64,000 nt of DNA from Gemmobacter serpentinus (GTDB taxonomy: Bacteria; Pseudomonadota; Alphaproteobacteria; Rhodobacterales; Rhodobacteraceae). The stretch is from assembly GCF_008973825.1 (NCBI RefSeq), contig NZ_WCHR01000018.1:212369-276368 (forward strand). The letters are read 5' to 3'. The notes under the pieces were generated by a model, which saw only the letters and a list, made by a program, of their open reading frames with translations, was not told where the DNA came from and did not search any database. This document shows, piece after piece, positions 17,018 through 27,093 of the stretch (position 1 is the stretch's first letter; each line of letters starts with the position of its first letter). The translations under genes and the position numbers were made by a program.

Positions 17018-17977
17018 ATGGCGCACCCCGTCCTGACACTGGTTGCCCAACGCGTTGCGTTGGGCCTCCTGCTGCTTCTCGCGGCCTCTGTCCTGATCTT
17101 CGTCGGCACCCAGATCCTGCCCGGCGATGTGGCGCAGGCCATTCTGGGCCAGTCTGCCACGCCCGAGACACTGGCCAATCTGCGGCAGGAGCTGGGCCTG
17201 AATGAGCCGGTGGTCAGCCGCTATTTCGGCTGGCTGTTCGGCGTCTTGCAGGGCGATCTGGGCACGGCCCTGTCCAATGGCCAACCCATCGCCCCCGCGC
17301 TTGGCACGCGGCTCGGCAATACGCTGTTTCTGGCGGCAACGGCTGCGGTGATCGCGGTGCCGCTTGCGGTGCTGCTGGGGCTGGTTTCTGTGCGCTATCG
17401 CAACCGCTGGCCCGATAAGGTGATTTCGGCGGTGACGCTGGCCACCATCTCGGTGCCGGAATTTCTGCTGGGCTATATCGTGATCTTCTTCTTTGCGGTG
17501 CAGTATCGCCTGCTGCCCTCGCTTTCGACGGTCTATGACGGCATGACGATGGGCGAACGGCTCTATGCCATCGGCCTGCCTGTCATCGTGCTGGTGCTGG
17601 CGGTTCTGGGCCATATGATGCGCATGACGCGCGCCGCGATCCTGAACGTGATGCAATCGGCCTATGTCGAAACTGCCGAGTTGAAGGGCCTGCGTCCCTT
17701 CACCATCATCGCCAAACACGCCTTCCCCAATGCCATCGCGCCGGTGGTGAATGTGGTGATGATCAACCTTGCCTATCTGGTGGTCGGTGTCGTCGTGGTC
17801 GAGGTGGTCTTCGTCTATCCCGGCATGGGGCAATATCTGGTCGATCACGTCGCCAAACGCGATGTGCCGGTGGTGCAGGCCTGCGGGCTTGTCTTTGCCG
17901 GGGTCTATATCGGGCTGAACCTGATTGCCGACCTTGTCTCGATTCTGGCCAACCCGCGACTGAGGCACCCGAAATGA
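17018..17977 (+). CDS. dipeptide-type ABC transporter permease (DppB-like)
   Basis: 319-residue inner-membrane permease of the OppB/DppB group. About six hydrophobic helices; the first is ALGLLLLLAASVLIFVGTQI-like and carries the typical N-terminal region ending LPGDVA. The EAA-type loop towards the ATPase is YVETAELKGLRPFTIIAKHAFPNA. The start is 3 nt after the binding-protein stop, and the 3' end overlaps the next permease (ATGA). Confidence 0.92.
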   Translation: MAHPVLTLVAQRVALGLLLLLAASVLIFVGTQILPGDVAQAILGQSATPETLANLRQELGLNEPVVSRYFGWLFGVLQGDLGTALSNGQPIAPALGTRLGNTLFLAATAAVIAVPLAVLLGLVSVRYRNRWPDKVISAVTLATISVPEFLLGYIVIFFFAVQYRLLPSLSTVYDGMTMGERLYAIGLPVIVLVLAVLGHMMRMTRAAILNVMQSAYVETAELKGLRPFTIIAKHAFPNAIAPVVNVVMINLAYLVVGVVVVEVVFVYPGMGQYLVDHVAKRDVPVVQACGLVFAGVYIGLNLIADLVSILANPRLRHPK

Positions 17978-18784
17978 CCCGTTTGCCCATTTCCGCATTG
18001 ATCGGGCTGGCCTTTACGACCGCCTATTTCGCCGCTGCGCTGTTTGCGCCGCTGATCGCCCCCTATGGTCTGGCCGAGGTTGTCGGTGACAGTTGGGAGC
18101 CCGCCTCAAGCCAGTTCTGGCTTGGCACCGATTCCATCGGACGGGATCTGCTGTCACGCATGATCTGGGGCGGACGCACCACGATTTTCGTCGCAACCTG
18201 CGCCACGATCCTGGCCTTTGGGCTTGGGTCCGTGCTGGGCTTTCTGGCGGCGGTCTGCGGTGGCTGGGTGGATCAGGTGCTGTCGCGGCTGGTCGATCTG
18301 ATGATGTCGATCCCGGCGCTGATTTCGGCGCTGGTGGTCCTGTCGGTGATGGAGGTGACGCTGACCACGCTGATCCTTGTCATGGGCATTCTGGAAAGCA
18401 CGCGGGTCTTCCGTCTGGCCCGCGCCGTGGCCGTCGATATCGCGGTGATGGATTATGTCGAGGCCGCGCGCCTGCGCGGTGAGAAACTCGGCTGGATCAT
18501 CTTCCGCGAGATCCTGCCCAATGCCTTGTCGCCGCTGGTCGCCGAGATGGGGCTGCGCTTCATCTTTGCGGTGCTGTTCATCTCGACCCTGTCTTTCCTG
18601 GGGCTTGGCGTGCAGCCGCCGATGGCGGATTGGGGGGGCATCGTGAAGGAGAACAAGGAGGGCATCGTCTACGGCATCCCTGCCGCGCTGATCCCGGCCT
18701 TTGCCATCGCGACGCTGGCGATTTCGGTGAACCTTGTTGCCGACTGGGTGCTGAACCGCACCTCCAGCCTGAAAGGAGGCCGCG

Positions 18785-18792
<8 letters not shown>
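17974..18792 (+). CDS. dipeptide-type ABC transporter permease (DppC-like)
   Basis: 272-residue permease of the OppC/DppC group. N-terminal helix, then the conserved periplasmic signature LGTDSIGRDLLSRMIWGGR, and the EAA loop YVEAARLRGEKLGWIIFREILPNA. The ATG overlaps the stop of the previous permease by 4 nt. The ATPase start (GTG at 18785) lies inside its last codons, so the three proteins are translationally coupled. Confidence 0.92.
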
Positions 18793-20440
<1,648 letters not shown>

Positions 20441-20473
20441 GATCAGGGGCGGGGGATGACCCCGCCCCGATCT

Positions 20474-21373
20474 TTATGCGCCGCCGGTCATCGTCTTCAA
20501 CCTGTCCAGCAACCGCGCAAAAGCGGCCTCTGCGCGTGGCACCGAATGGCGGGCGCGCAGCCAGCCATGGACCAGACCTTCATCCAGCAGCCATTCGGCG
20601 CGGCCCCCGGCGGCGATGATCCGTTCGGCATAGACGTGTCCGTCATCCGCCAGCGGATCGCATTCGGCGCTGGCGACCACCACCGGCGGCAGGCCGCTGA
20701 AATCGAGATCATGCAGCGTGCCGACCGTGACATCGGGTTCCTCGGGTTCCTGCCCGCCATGGCGCGCCTGCGCATACCAGATCACATCCGCCGTGCTCAG
20801 CATCGGGGCATGGGCATGGCTGACATAGCTGCCCTGGCTGCGGTCGCCGCCAAGGGCGGGATAGATCAGCAGCAACCCGCGCAGATCTGCCCGCCCGCGC
20901 AGCCCATGCGCGGCGGATGCGACCAGCGCGGCCCCCGCAGAATCCCCTGCCAGCACCAGCGGGCCGGACAGGGCATGGGCCACCGCCATCACGTCCTCAT
21001 AGGCGGCGGGGTGCAGATGTTCCGGCACCAGCCGATAATCGACGCTGATGACCTGCACGCCGGTCGCCACTGCCATCTCGGCGCAGACATCATCATGACT
21101 ATCGAGATTGCCGACCACGAAGCCACCGCCATGGGCATAGAGGATGTGGGTGTCAGAGGCCGCGCCATAGATGCGGCAGGGCACGCCCGCAATCGCCCGA
21201 TCCTCCACCAGCAGCCCGGCGGGGCGCGGCGCGCGAAAGGCCGCGCACATCCGGTCATAGACCGCGCGTTGTTCGGGAATCGTCAGATTGACCGCATCGG
21301 GCGGGTAGAAACTGTCGGTGCGGGCGATGAAGGCGCGTGTGGCATTGTCCATCAAACGGTCATAATCGCCCAT
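20474..21373 (-). CDS. HSL-family alpha/beta hydrolase (esterase)
   Basis: 299-residue esterase of the hormone-sensitive-lipase group. Oxyanion motif HGGGFVVG, nucleophile GDSAGAAL, acid residue in AECDPLADDG, and His in EGLVHGWL. No signal peptide. The ATG at 21373 was chosen because GGAGGTTTGGC precedes it; the frame is open further upstream but without such a site. It converges on the transporter operon with only a 33-nt gap. It may act on the same ester compounds as the CocE-type hydrolase (inference from position). Confidence 0.85.
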   Translation of the reverse strand: MGDYDRLMDNATRAFIARTDSFYPPDAVNLTIPEQRAVYDRMCAAFRAPRPAGLLVEDRAIAGVPCRIYGAASDTHILYAHGGGFVVGNLDSHDDVCAEMAVATGVQVISVDYRLVPEHLHPAAYEDVMAVAHALSGPLVLAGDSAGAALVASAAHGLRGRADLRGLLLIYPALGGDRSQGSYVSHAHAPMLSTADVIWYAQARHGGQEPEEPDVTVGTLHDLDFSGLPPVVVASAECDPLADDGHVYAERIIAAGGRAEWLLDEGLVHGWLRARHSVPRAEAAFARLLDRLKTMTGGA

Positions 21374-21520
21374 GCCAAACCTCCGGTTCATGGCTGTTTT
21401 GCCCAGATTGCCATTAACCATTGTGGTCAGCGCGCTCAAAACGCCCCGACTAGCCCACATTCTCGACACGATTTGATGCCAGATTCGAAACTGAGCCACG
21501 CAAATTAGATCGGATGCCCC

Positions 21521-21958
21521 ATGCAGATCTTCCGCGCAGACAGTGATGAGGCTGAGTTAGTGGGTTTTGGTGTTCGCATTCTTCTTTTGTCGCATCCCGG
21601 CGGGCCGGGAACGGCGACGGCCATGACCCGGCTTGCCGGTCTTGGCGGCCAGATCGATCATCAGGAGGAACTTTTTGCGGGCCTTGAGGCGATGATCGAG
21701 GACCCGCAGGGCTATGGCCTGTTCGTCATGCTCTGTGATGATTTCGGCGGGCTTGAGGCCGGGCAACGCGCGCTTTCGCTGCTGCGCGGGGCGGGCTGTT
21801 CGCTGCCGGTCATGTTGGTCGCCGCAGCGGTGGCCCAACAGATCTTCCCCGAGGATCGCAGCGAGGCCGTATTGCTGCGGGCCCCGCTCTCCGCAGTCTC
21901 CCTGCGGGTCGGATTTGAACATGCGCTGCGCGAACGCCTGATCTGGCGCGCCGCCTGA
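21521..21958 (+). CDS. receiver-like single-domain protein of unknown function
   Basis: 145-residue soluble protein. The alternation of hydrophobic strands and helices suggests a CheY-like fold: strand 1 VRILLLSHPG, strand 3 YGLFVMLCDDFGG, strand 4 LPVMLVAA, strand 5 EAVLLRAPLSAV. The acidic residues at the end of strand 3 could match the phosphorylation site, but the conserved Lys before the final Pro is replaced (LRAP) and strand 1 lacks the Asp pair, so it may be a pseudo-receiver. No partner kinase lies nearby. The fold call is an inference from pattern, not alignment. Confidence 0.55.
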   Translation: MQIFRADSDEAELVGFGVRILLLSHPGGPGTATAMTRLAGLGGQIDHQEELFAGLEAMIEDPQGYGLFVMLCDDFGGLEAGQRALSLLRGAGCSLPVMLVAAAVAQQIFPEDRSEAVLLRAPLSAVSLRVGFEHALRERLIWRAA

Positions 21959-22010
21959 TCGGATCTTCGGATCGGAATGCCCTGAGCTGCGCGCATGGTC
22001 GCAGACATGA

Positions 22011-22039
22011 AAAAAGGCGGGCCAGCGGCCCGCCTTTTT
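22011..22039. terminator. bidirectional terminator between the receiver-like gene and csp
   Basis: AAAAAGGCGGGCC (22011-22023), loop AGC, GGCCCGCCTTTTT (22027-22039). A perfect stem with A- and T-tracts on both sides, serving the plus-strand gene ending at 21958 and the minus-strand cold-shock gene ending at 22062. Confidence 0.92.
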
Positions 22040-22061
22040 CTTTGCCCGAAGGCAAATGAAA

Positions 22062-22268
22062 TCAAGCCAGCGACAGGTTGGTCGCCGACTCACGGCCGTC
22101 ACGGCCAGCTTCGATGTCGAAGGTCACCGCCTGGCCGTCAGCCAGCGAGCGGATGCCAGCGCGCTCCAGCGCGGTGATGTGGACGAACACGTCCTTCTTG
22201 CCGCCTTCCGGGGCGATGAAGCCGAAGCCCTTGGTAGCATTGAACCATTTCACGGTGCCCTTGGCCAT
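22062..22268 (-). CDS. csp: cold-shock family RNA-binding protein
   Basis: 68-residue single cold-shock domain that binds single-stranded RNA/DNA. RNP1 is KGFGFIAP and RNP2 is VFVHITAL, after the family start [17 protein letters not shown] at 22268 follows CAGGAG with proper spacing; a longer frame to 22301 is not needed. The 5' region up to the divergent PhnA gene is about 225 bp and AT-richer, as is usual for csp leaders, but no cold-box motif was identified. Confidence 0.95.
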   Translation of the reverse strand: MAKGTVKWFNATKGFGFIAPEGGKKDVFVHITALERAGIRSLADGQAVTFDIEAGRDGRESATNLSLA

Positions 22269-22493
22269 CGTGATCACTCCTGTTTGATCTGCCGCCCGCA
22301 AAATCGCGGCGGCTCGGCATCGTCAGCGCAGTCGAGCTGTGGCCGGAGATCGGAGACAGGGGTCGAAAAGAGATAACGTCGCAGGCGAATATATGGGGGT
22401 GATTTCGCGCGAAAACAAGCCAAATCGGTGGCGCGGTCATTGTCCTGCCATTGATGGGGGCGTAAGGCGCTGGAAACCGGGAAAGGGACGACG

Positions 22494-23015
22494 ATGACAG
22501 AGGCCGAAGTGATGGCGCGGGCGGGCGGTACCTGCGAGTTTTGCGGGGCAGCGGATGCGTTGCAGCCCGTGGCTTTCGCCCCGGCAGGGGCCGTTGCCCT
22601 GTGCCCGGCCTGCCGGGGCGAGACCGACACCGGCCCCGATCATTTCCGTTGTCTTGAGGGCGCGGCCTGGTCGGGGGAACCTGTGGTGCAATTCGCGGTC
22701 TGGCAAAGACTTGGCACGATCGAGGCGCCTTGGGCCAGCGAAACCCGCGCCGGGATGGCGCTGTCGCCCGAGGCCGAGGCCTGGGCCAACGCGCCGCAGG
22801 CGGTGACCCATCGTGACAGCAATGGCGCGATCCTTGCAAATGGCGATACCGTGACACTGATCAAGGACCTGCCGGTCAAGGGGGCGGGCTTCACCGCCAA
22901 GCGCGGCACGGCGGTGCGCGGGATCACCTTGGTGCCCGACAATGCCGCCCATATCGAAGGCCGGGTCGAGGGGCAGCGAATCGTCATCCTGACGGAATTC
23001 GTGAAAAAACGCTGA
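22494..23015 (+). CDS. phnA: PhnA-domain zinc-ribbon protein
   Basis: 173 residues. An N-terminal zinc ribbon (CEFCGAADAL and LCPACRG) is followed by a linker and the C-terminal PhnA domain, recognisable from RDSNGAILANGDTVTLIKDL and KRGTAVRGITLV (nt about 22810-22940). The family name comes from the E. coli phosphonate region, but PhnA is not part of the C-P lyase machinery, and its cellular role here is unknown. GAAAGGG precedes the ATG. Converges on uvrC. Confidence 0.88.
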   Translation: MTEAEVMARAGGTCEFCGAADALQPVAFAPAGAVALCPACRGETDTGPDHFRCLEGAAWSGEPVVQFAVWQRLGTIEAPWASETRAGMALSPEAEAWANAPQAVTHRDSNGAILANGDTVTLIKDLPVKGAGFTAKRGTAVRGITLVPDNAAHIEGRVEGQRIVILTEFVKKR

Positions 23016-23045
23016 TTGCTGCGGCGTAGGGGCGATTCCGCCAGA

Positions 23046-24932
23046 TCATCCCTTGTCGTGGAAAAAGTCGTGGATCTGCTGGGCCAGCGATTCCGAAATG
23101 CCGGTGACCGCCATCAGATCCTCGACCGCCGCGCGGCTGACCGCCTTGGCGCTGCCGAAATGCGCCAGAAGCGCGCGCTTGCGACTGGCACCGATGCCGG
23201 GCACCTCGTCCAGCGGGGTGGCGGTGGTGGCTTTCGCGCGTTTGGCGCGGTGCGCGCCAATGGCCCAACGGTGCGCCTCATCGCGCAGGCGCTGGATGAA
23301 ATACAGCACCGGGTCATTCATCCGTAGCGCAAAAGGTGCCTCGCCGGGGCGGTGGAACTCTTCCTTGCCATGGTCGCGGTCAATGCCCTTGGCCACCCCG
23401 ATAAAGGGCACATCATCCACCCCAAGCTCTGCCATGATCTCGGCCACGGCCGAAATTTGACCGGCACCGCCGTCGATCAGCAGCAGATCGGGCCAGAGGT
23501 CGGTCTTGCGCTCAGGGTCTTCCTTCAACAGCTTTTCAAAGCGGCGCGTCAGCACCTCTTTCATCATGCCGAAATCGTCGCCCTGCGCGCCAGCCTCGCC
23601 CTTGATGTTGAACTTGCGATATTGCGATTTCAGGAAGCCATCTACCCCGGCCACGATCATGCCGCCGACGGCATGGGCACCCTGGATATGCGAGTTGTCA
23701 TAGACCTCGATCCGCTTCGGCGCGGCTTCCAGATCAAAGGCATCGGCCAACCCTTGCAACAGCCGGTTCTGCGTCGTGCTTTCGGCCATGCGGCGGGCCA
23801 GGCTTTCGCGGGCATTGCGATGGGCGTTTTCCACCAGTTCGGCCTTTTCGCCACGCTGGGGCACCGCGATTTCGACCTTGCGACCCGCGCGCTCTGACAG
23901 AAGATCGCTCACCAGATCCTCATTCGCCACAGGATGCGAAAGCAGGACCAGACGCGGCGGTTCCTTCCCGTCATAGAACTGGCTCAGGAAGGCTTCGAGG
24001 ATTTCTGGCTCATCGGCATCCGCGGGGGTCTTGGGATAGAAATCCCGGTTGCCCCAGCTTTGATGGCCGCGGATGAAGAAGACCTGCACGCAGGCCTGCC
24101 CGCCCTCCAGATGCAGCGCCACCACATCCGCCTCGGACACGCCGCGAGGGTTGATCCCCTGCACCGATTGCACCGCCGTCAGCGCCTTGATGCGGTCGCG
24201 CAGCGCGGCGGCGCGCTCATATTCCATCGCTTCGGCAGCCTCGGTCATGGCCTTCGCCAGATCGGCCTGCACCGAGGTCGATTTGCCTTCCAGAAACCGC
24301 GTCGCATCATCGACTAGGTCGCTGTAATCCGCCTCGCTGATGCGGCCGACACAGGGCCCGGAGCAGCGCTTGATCTGAAACAGCAAGCAGGGGCGCGATC
24401 GATTTGAGAACACGTTGTCAGCGCAGGTGCGCAGCAGGAACACCCGTTGCAGCTGGTTCAGCGTGCGGTTCACCGCGCCCGCACTGGCGAAGGGGCCGAA
24501 ATAGCGCCCCTTCTCGCCGCGTTTGCCCCGATGTTTGCGGATCATCGGAAAGGGGTGCCCGGTCGGGATGACGATATTTGGAAAACTCTTATCGTCGCGC
24601 AGCAGCACGTTGTAGCGCGGCTTCAACTGCTTGATGAGGTTCTGTTCCAGCAGCAGCGCCTCGGTCTCGGTGCGCGTGGTCAGGAACATCATCGACACGG
24701 TTTCAGCGATCATCCGCGCGATGCGCCCGGAATGGCCCGAGGGGCGGGCATAGTTCGACACCCGCGCCCGCAGGTTGCGCGCCTTGCCGACGTAAAGCAC
24801 CTCATTCGCGGCATTCAGCATCCGGTAAACCCCGGGCGAGCCGTCAAGCCTGCGCAAATAGTCCTGAATGACCGCATGGCCCGCTTTCGGCGGGGTGGTC
24901 TGATCCGGGCTGGGCTGTGCCTCATCCATCAT
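23046..24932 (-). CDS. uvrC: excinuclease ABC subunit C
   Basis: 628-residue nucleotide-excision-repair endonuclease. The N-terminal GIY-YIG nuclease ([22 protein letters not shown]) makes the 3' cut. A Cys cluster ([14 protein letters not shown]) and the UvrB-interacting UVR helices ([16 protein letters not shown]) follow, then the RNase H-like nuclease ([11 protein letters not shown]) for the 5' cut and C-terminal helix-hairpin-helix motifs. Two ATG codons (24932, 24929) follow GCGAGG. Preceded by an AT-rich intergenic region. In relatives pgsA often neighbours uvrC; here pgsA lies about 11 kb away. Confidence 0.96.
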   Translation of the reverse strand: MMDEAQPSPDQTTPPKAGHAVIQDYLRRLDGSPGVYRMLNAANEVLYVGKARNLRARVSNYARPSGHSGRIARMIAETVSMMFLTTRTETEALLLEQNLIKQLKPRYNVLLRDDKSFPNIVIPTGHPFPMIRKHRGKRGEKGRYFGPFASAGAVNRTLNQLQRVFLLRTCADNVFSNRSRPCLLFQIKRCSGPCVGRISEADYSDLVDDATRFLEGKSTSVQADLAKAMTEAAEAMEYERAAALRDRIKALTAVQSVQGINPRGVSEADVVALHLEGGQACVQVFFIRGHQSWGNRDFYPKTPADADEPEILEAFLSQFYDGKEPPRLVLLSHPVANEDLVSDLLSERAGRKVEIAVPQRGEKAELVENAHRNARESLARRMAESTTQNRLLQGLADAFDLEAAPKRIEVYDNSHIQGAHAVGGMIVAGVDGFLKSQYRKFNIKGEAGAQGDDFGMMKEVLTRRFEKLLKEDPERKTDLWPDLLLIDGGAGQISAVAEIMAELGVDDVPFIGVAKGIDRDHGKEEFHRPGEAPFALRMNDPVLYFIQRLRDEAHRWAIGAHRAKRAKATTATPLDEVPGIGASRKRALLAHFGSAKAVSRAAVEDLMAVTGISESLAQQIHDFFHDKG

Positions 24933-25243
24933 GGGCAGACCTCGCTTTTCCTCTCACCGATTCCCCCTCTCTCGCTGCAACAGGCCAGAGCTAAGGACAA
25001 GGGTAAAGCTGTCCCCAGTTTCTGTGGATAAGTTTGCGGAGAAAATTCAGAACGGCGCATTTTTCCCTTGTTTTCAGCCTGCTTCCCTGCCTTGCTTAAA
25101 AAATAGGCAAATATGCAAGGCACTGATTTTGCGTGAGAAATTTTTCTTACAGGGGCAAGCGGCTGAAAAGTCAGGGTTTTCTTTACAAGTTCGTGAACAA
25201 TAGATGAAAAGTGGACAACTTCCCTCGCGACACTTTCTTGCGC
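24933..25243. other. AT-rich intergenic region upstream of uvrC with a consensus DnaA box
   Basis: This 311-bp gap is visibly AT-richer than its surroundings, especially 25020-25220, with runs such as TTAAAAAATA and GAAATTTTTCTTA. It contains an exact DnaA box (25023-25031) and two two-mismatch boxes (25192-25200, 25210-25218). A GATTC (GANTC, the CcrM methylation site) lies near 24959. No gene was seen. It must contain the uvrC promoter; a replication-origin role is possible but unproven. Confidence 0.5.
25023..25031 (-). promoter_or_regulatory. consensus DnaA box
   Basis: TGTGGATAA is the exact reverse complement of the consensus DnaA box TTATCCACA. It sits at the edge of a 200-bp AT-rich stretch. 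A single consensus 9-mer can occur by chance, so weight rests on its company. Confidence 0.45.
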
Positions 25244-26035
25244 CTATTCCACGCCCAGCACATCCGGGGTCTTCCAGCCCAGATGTTGCCCCCCATCGAC
25301 GCAAAGCAATTGCCCCGTCACACCGGGTGCATCAAGGAAATATCCCAGGGCTGCGGTAATGTCGGCGGGGTTGGAACCGCGCCCCAGAATGGTTGCCGCG
25401 CGTTGGGCGGCGAAATGCGTCTCGCTTTGCCGTTCGCCACGCAGGGTGGGGCCGGGGCCGATGGCATTCACCCGGATCGCGGGGGCCAGGCCCTGTGCGG
25501 CGGTCTGGGTCAGCGCCCAAAGGCCCATCTTGGCCAGCGTATAGGTCGAAAATTCCGGCGTCAGCTTGCGCACGCGCTGGTCGATCATATTGACGATCAG
25601 GCTGCGCGCCAGCGGCTCGCCCGCCGCATCGCGCCCGGCCTCGGGCGCCTGGGCCGCAAAGGCCTGCATCAGCACGAAAGGCGCGCGCAGATTGCTTTCA
25701 AAATGCCGGTCCCAGCTTTGCCGGGTCGCACTTTGCAGCGTGTCATATTCAAAGATCGAGGCGTTGTTGACCAACACCGTGAACGGCCCGCCAAGTGCCG
25801 CCACCGCGCGCGGCAGCAGGGCTGCGGTCTGCGCCTCATCCAAAAGGTCGGCTTGCAACGCTACTGCGCGCCGTCCCATGGCGGTGATCTGCGCCACGGT
25901 CTCGGCGGCACCTGCCTCGGATCCGGCGTAATGCACCGCTACGTCATGGCCACGCCCGGCCAGATAGATCGCCATCGCCTGACCCAGACGCTTGCCCGCC
26001 CCGGTCACCAATGCAAGAGGAGCCTGCGCCATCAT
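25244..26035 (-). CDS. SDR-family oxidoreductase, pteridine/dihydrofolate-reductase-like
   Basis: 263-residue short-chain dehydrogenase. NADP-binding motif TGAGKRLGQAMA, NNAS, and catalytic YTLAK with an upstream strand SLIVNMIDQR. The TG-x-x-KRLG nucleotide motif together with VNM-D and the YT-AK active site resemble the PTR1/FolM group (pteridine reductases and alternative dihydrofolate reductases) more than ketoacyl-ACP reductases. The start (ATG 26035 after GGAAAGGG) overlaps the stop of the small upstream gene, so it is coupled to it and to sppA. The substrate is not certain. Confidence 0.75.
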   Translation of the reverse strand: MMAQAPLALVTGAGKRLGQAMAIYLAGRGHDVAVHYAGSEAGAAETVAQITAMGRRAVALQADLLDEAQTAALLPRAVAALGGPFTVLVNNASIFEYDTLQSATRQSWDRHFESNLRAPFVLMQAFAAQAPEAGRDAAGEPLARSLIVNMIDQRVRKLTPEFSTYTLAKMGLWALTQTAAQGLAPAIRVNAIGPGPTLRGERQSETHFAAQRAATILGRGSNPADITAALGYFLDAPGVTGQLLCVDGGQHLGWKTPDVLGVE

Positions 26036-26199
26036 TTGCCCTTTCCGCCGCAGGGGCAGGGGGATGCGCCGATGCGTGGTCTGCCGCAGGCGCTGCAATA
26101 GCGGGCGGTCACCCGTTTTTTCTTGTGGCCGAATTTCTCATAGATGATCGCGCCGATCACGATGGCGACAATCACGAAGGTGACGGCCTTGACCATCAT
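26032..26199 (-). CDS. small membrane-anchored zinc-ribbon-like protein
   Basis: 55 residues: an N-terminal hydrophobic helix (MMVKAVTFVIVAIVIGAIIYE) followed by a basic stretch KFGHKKKR and a Cys-rich tail with YCSACG and SPCPCGG that could bind one zinc. The ATG at 26199 sits 1 nt after the sppA stop, and its own stop overlaps the SDR start, so the three genes are tightly coupled. No family recognised. The topology suggests a cytoplasmic zinc knuckle tethered to the inner membrane. Confidence 0.65.
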   Translation of the reverse strand: MMVKAVTFVIVAIVIGAIIYEKFGHKKKRVTARYCSACGRPRIGASPCPCGGKGK

Positions 26200-26200
26200 G

Positions 26201-27001
26201 TCAGAGCCCGAACCGGGCGAAAGCCGCGCGGTCCTCGATCTCGGCCAGAACATCGCTCATGGCGCGCCCGGTCAGTCGGGACATCAGCCCGCGTTTCTGC
26301 CCCATCGGCACGAGCCGGGCCTTGTCGCCGTAAAGCGCCTTCAGCTTGGGCACCAGATGCGCCACCCCGTCGGCCAGACCCAGATCGACAGCCTGCGCGC
26401 CGACCCAGACATCGGCATTGAACAGATCGGCTTCGGGCTTCAGCTTTGCGCCGCGCCGGGCTTTCACATGGTTGATGAAGGCCTGGTGGATCGGCTCCTG
26501 CAAGGCCAGCAGTCTTGCGGTATCTTCGGGTTTCACGGGCTGGAACGGATCGGCCAGCGATTTCGACCGGCCCGAGGTGACAACCCGCCGCTCGATCCCG
26601 TGGCGGGTGATGAAATCGGCAAATCCGAAACCTGCCGAGATCACCCCGATTGAACCCAGGATGGAGCTGTCATCGACCCAGATATCGTCGCCGGCACAGG
26701 CCAGCCAGTAGCCGCCGGATGCTGCCACATCTTCGACAAAGACATGGACCTTCACGCCCTTCTCAGAGGCCAGCCGCCGGATGCGGGCGGCAATCAGGCT
26801 GGATTGCACCGGCGATCCGCCCGGCGAATTGATCGCCAGCGCCACCGCGGCGGGTTTCATGCGAAAGGCCTTTTCGATCAGCGGTGCCAGGGCCGCGTCG
26901 TTCAGCCCGGCACCAAAGCGGCCACCTGTGCCGATGGCGCCTTGCAGGCGGATCACCGGCACGACCGGCAGCTTCTTGCGGAAAGGGATGCGGAACTTCA
27001 T
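26201..27001 (-). CDS. sppA: S49-family signal-peptide peptidase (SppA/SohB-like)
   Basis: 266-residue serine protease of family S49. The catalytic Ser lies in ASGGYWLACAGD and the candidate Lys in SGRSKSLADPF, with LAINSPGGSP as the upstream strand. This is the short form, without a clear N-terminal membrane helix (it begins KFRIPFRKKLPVVPVIRL). These enzymes degrade leftover signal peptides. No good ribosome-binding site precedes the ATG. First gene of a minus-strand unit with the zinc-ribbon protein and the SDR; divergent from the fds regulator with a 92-bp gap. Confidence 0.85.
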   Translation of the reverse strand: MKFRIPFRKKLPVVPVIRLQGAIGTGGRFGAGLNDAALAPLIEKAFRMKPAAVALAINSPGGSPVQSSLIAARIRRLASEKGVKVHVFVEDVAASGGYWLACAGDDIWVDDSSILGSIGVISAGFGFADFITRHGIERRVVTSGRSKSLADPFQPVKPEDTARLLALQEPIHQAFINHVKARRGAKLKPEADLFNADVWVGAQAVDLGLADGVAHLVPKLKALYGDKARLVPMGQKRGLMSRLTGRAMSDVLAEIEDRAAFARFGL

Positions 27002-27093
27002 GAAACGGATGTAGAGAGGACGGGGCGATGCGGCAAGGCCCGCCTGGTGCCGGGCTGTAGGAATTGCCGGATTTGCGGTGGGGGGACGGGGCC

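Noticed and set aside
15353..17998. Very long open frame on the minus strand opposite the binding protein and permease genes
   Set aside because: His/Arg/Gln-rich translation without motifs, lying fully antisense to recognisable dipeptide-transporter genes; an artefact of GC-rich codon structure.
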